This document shows, one piece after another, positions 10,826 to 11,489 of a DNA stretch of 11,489 nt. Under the pieces are notes generated by a model that was not told the DNA's origin, did not search any database, and was given only the letters and a program-made list of their open reading frames with translations. The DNA is from Oscillospiraceae bacterium (GTDB lineage Bacteria > Bacillota > Clostridia > Oscillospirales > Acutalibacteraceae), in contig JAQWBK010000037.1 in NCBI GenBank assembly GCA_028706415.1, positions 2,710 to 14,198 on the forward strand, read 5' to 3'. The position numbers and the translations under genes were made by a program. Position 1 is the stretch's first letter. The number at the start of each line of letters is the position of its first letter.

Positions 10826-11434
10826 ATGCTTTATAGTTTACACGGCAAGCTTATTCACAGGGATACACTAATTGCCGTTATTGAATGCGGTGGAGTTGGC
10901 TTCCGCTGTAGAATAACAATGACAACCGCCCGCCAGCTTCCACCCCTGGGTGAGGAGACCCGCCTTTACACCTACATGAATGTACGGGAGGATGCCATTG
11001 AGCTGTTCGGATTTACAGACAGGGCCGAGCTGGGTTGCTTCCAGCATCTTATTTCGGTTTCGGGTGTAGGGCCCAAGGTGGCGATAGCCGTTTTATCAGA
11101 GCTTCCCCCTGAACGGGTAGCTTTAGCCATAGCTTCGGGGGATTATAAAACCCTGACCAAAGCATCCGGCGTCGGTCCAAAGCTGGCACAACGTATTATA
11201 CTCGAGCTAAAAGACAAATTTGGTGGATTGCAAACCTCCGAATTTTCCACCGGGTCGTTTGATACCGGCATTCCGTCGGCTTCCGGCAATTTTGCCGAGG
11301 CTGTAGGCGCACTTTCGGTTTTGGGTTTTACATCCGGCGAGGCTTCGGCTGCAGTCGGCAAGCTGGACGGCACACAGCCGGTTGAAGTTCTTGTCCGGGA
11401 GGCCTTGAAAATGCTGGCGAAACGCAACCTTTAG
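10826..11434 (+). CDS. ruvA: RuvA, Holliday junction-binding subunit
   Basis: From ATG 10826 the protein has 202 residues, as expected. Domain I (MLYSLHGKLIHRDTLIAVIE) is an OB fold; domain II has two helix-hairpin-helix motifs, LISVSGVGPKVAIAVLSEL and LTKASGVGPKLAQRIILELK, that hold the junction arms; a flexible Ser/Gly-rich linker follows; domain III (FAEAVGALSVLGFTSGEASA to the end) contacts RuvB. It forms tetramers that load the RuvB motor on Holliday junctions. GGAGG (10814-10818) is 7 bases before this ATG; an in-frame ATG at 10802 adds eight residues but lacks a ribosome binding site. Starts 30 bases after the ruvC stop. Confidence 0.97.
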   Translation: MLYSLHGKLIHRDTLIAVIECGGVGFRCRITMTTARQLPPLGEETRLYTYMNVREDAIELFGFTDRAELGCFQHLISVSGVGPKVAIAVLSELPPERVALAIASGDYKTLTKASGVGPKLAQRIILELKDKFGGLQTSEFSTGSFDTGIPSASGNFAEAVGALSVLGFTSGEASAAVGKLDGTQPVEVLVREALKMLAKRNL

Positions 11435-11452
11435 GGGTAGGGTGATAATATA

Positions 11453-11489
11453 ATGGAAATGGATATGGAAAACAGGATAATGACCTCCG
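11453..11489 (+). CDS. ruvB: RuvB, branch-migration ATPase, 5' end only
   Basis: Only the first twelve codons are present (MEMDMENRIMTS) before the window ends. ENRIMTS fits the N-terminus of RuvB, and the position directly after ruvC-ruvA is the usual one. ATGs at 11453, 11459 and 11465 are all in frame; AGGGTG (11438-11443) is nine bases before the first, which is therefore taken. The assignment rests largely on operon context. Confidence 0.8.
   Translation, partial: MEMDMENRIMTS

Overview
The window reads as a chromosomal segment of a low-to-moderate GC Firmicute, most likely class Clostridia. The evidence is the ctsR-mcsA-mcsB-clpC order with CtsR boxes in its promoter, an attenuator-type leader before infC-rpmI-rplT, consensus sigma-A promoters, strong purine-rich ribosome binding sites, and a tRNA gene that encodes its CCA end. 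Species cannot be told from the sequence alone.

Layout. 1-840 is a mobile-element edge: the 3' end of a serine recombinase, then a scar of two perfect 90-bp direct repeats that each carry the 3' end of a tRNA-Arg(CCG), with one intact tRNA-Arg gene on the minus strand. 841-1475 is mostly non-coding, with an 18-bp minisatellite, a strong palindrome and two tiny opposed reading frames; one of these encodes a 27-residue membrane peptide behind an excellent Shine-Dalgarno. 1476-1673 may encode a 65-residue hypothetical protein. 1718-6641 is the class III heat-shock operon: repressor CtsR, zinc-binding McsA, protein arginine kinase McsB and AAA+ unfoldase ClpC. Its promoter carries two overlapping CtsR operators and possibly a third. 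A terminator and a palindromic repeat follow.

6955-8761 is a small accessory-looking unit: three phased palindromes, a promoter, a SatD-family gene and a DUF3307 membrane-protein gene, with three tandem hairpins at the gene junction. SatD-family proteins have no settled biochemical role that I know of; the motif order here looks like a class III nucleotidyl cyclase fold followed by a helix-turn-helix. This is the best candidate in the window for an undescribed system.

8781-10148 (minus strand) is the translation operon infC-rpmI-rplT with its promoter, an L20-type leader with a terminator and a possible competing pairing, an infC gene that starts at AUA, and a shared bidirectional terminator at its end. 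Divergent from it, 10238-11489 holds ruvC-ruvA-ruvB (ruvB cut by the window edge), the Holliday-junction resolvasome.

How the parts relate: CtsR is known to repress its own operon, McsA/McsB mark proteins (including CtsR) with phospho-arginine, and ClpC with a ClpP supplied elsewhere degrades them. The infC-rpmI-rplT operon supplies IF3, L35 and L20 and is probably controlled by attenuation and by IF3 discrimination against its own start codon. RuvABC processes recombination intermediates.
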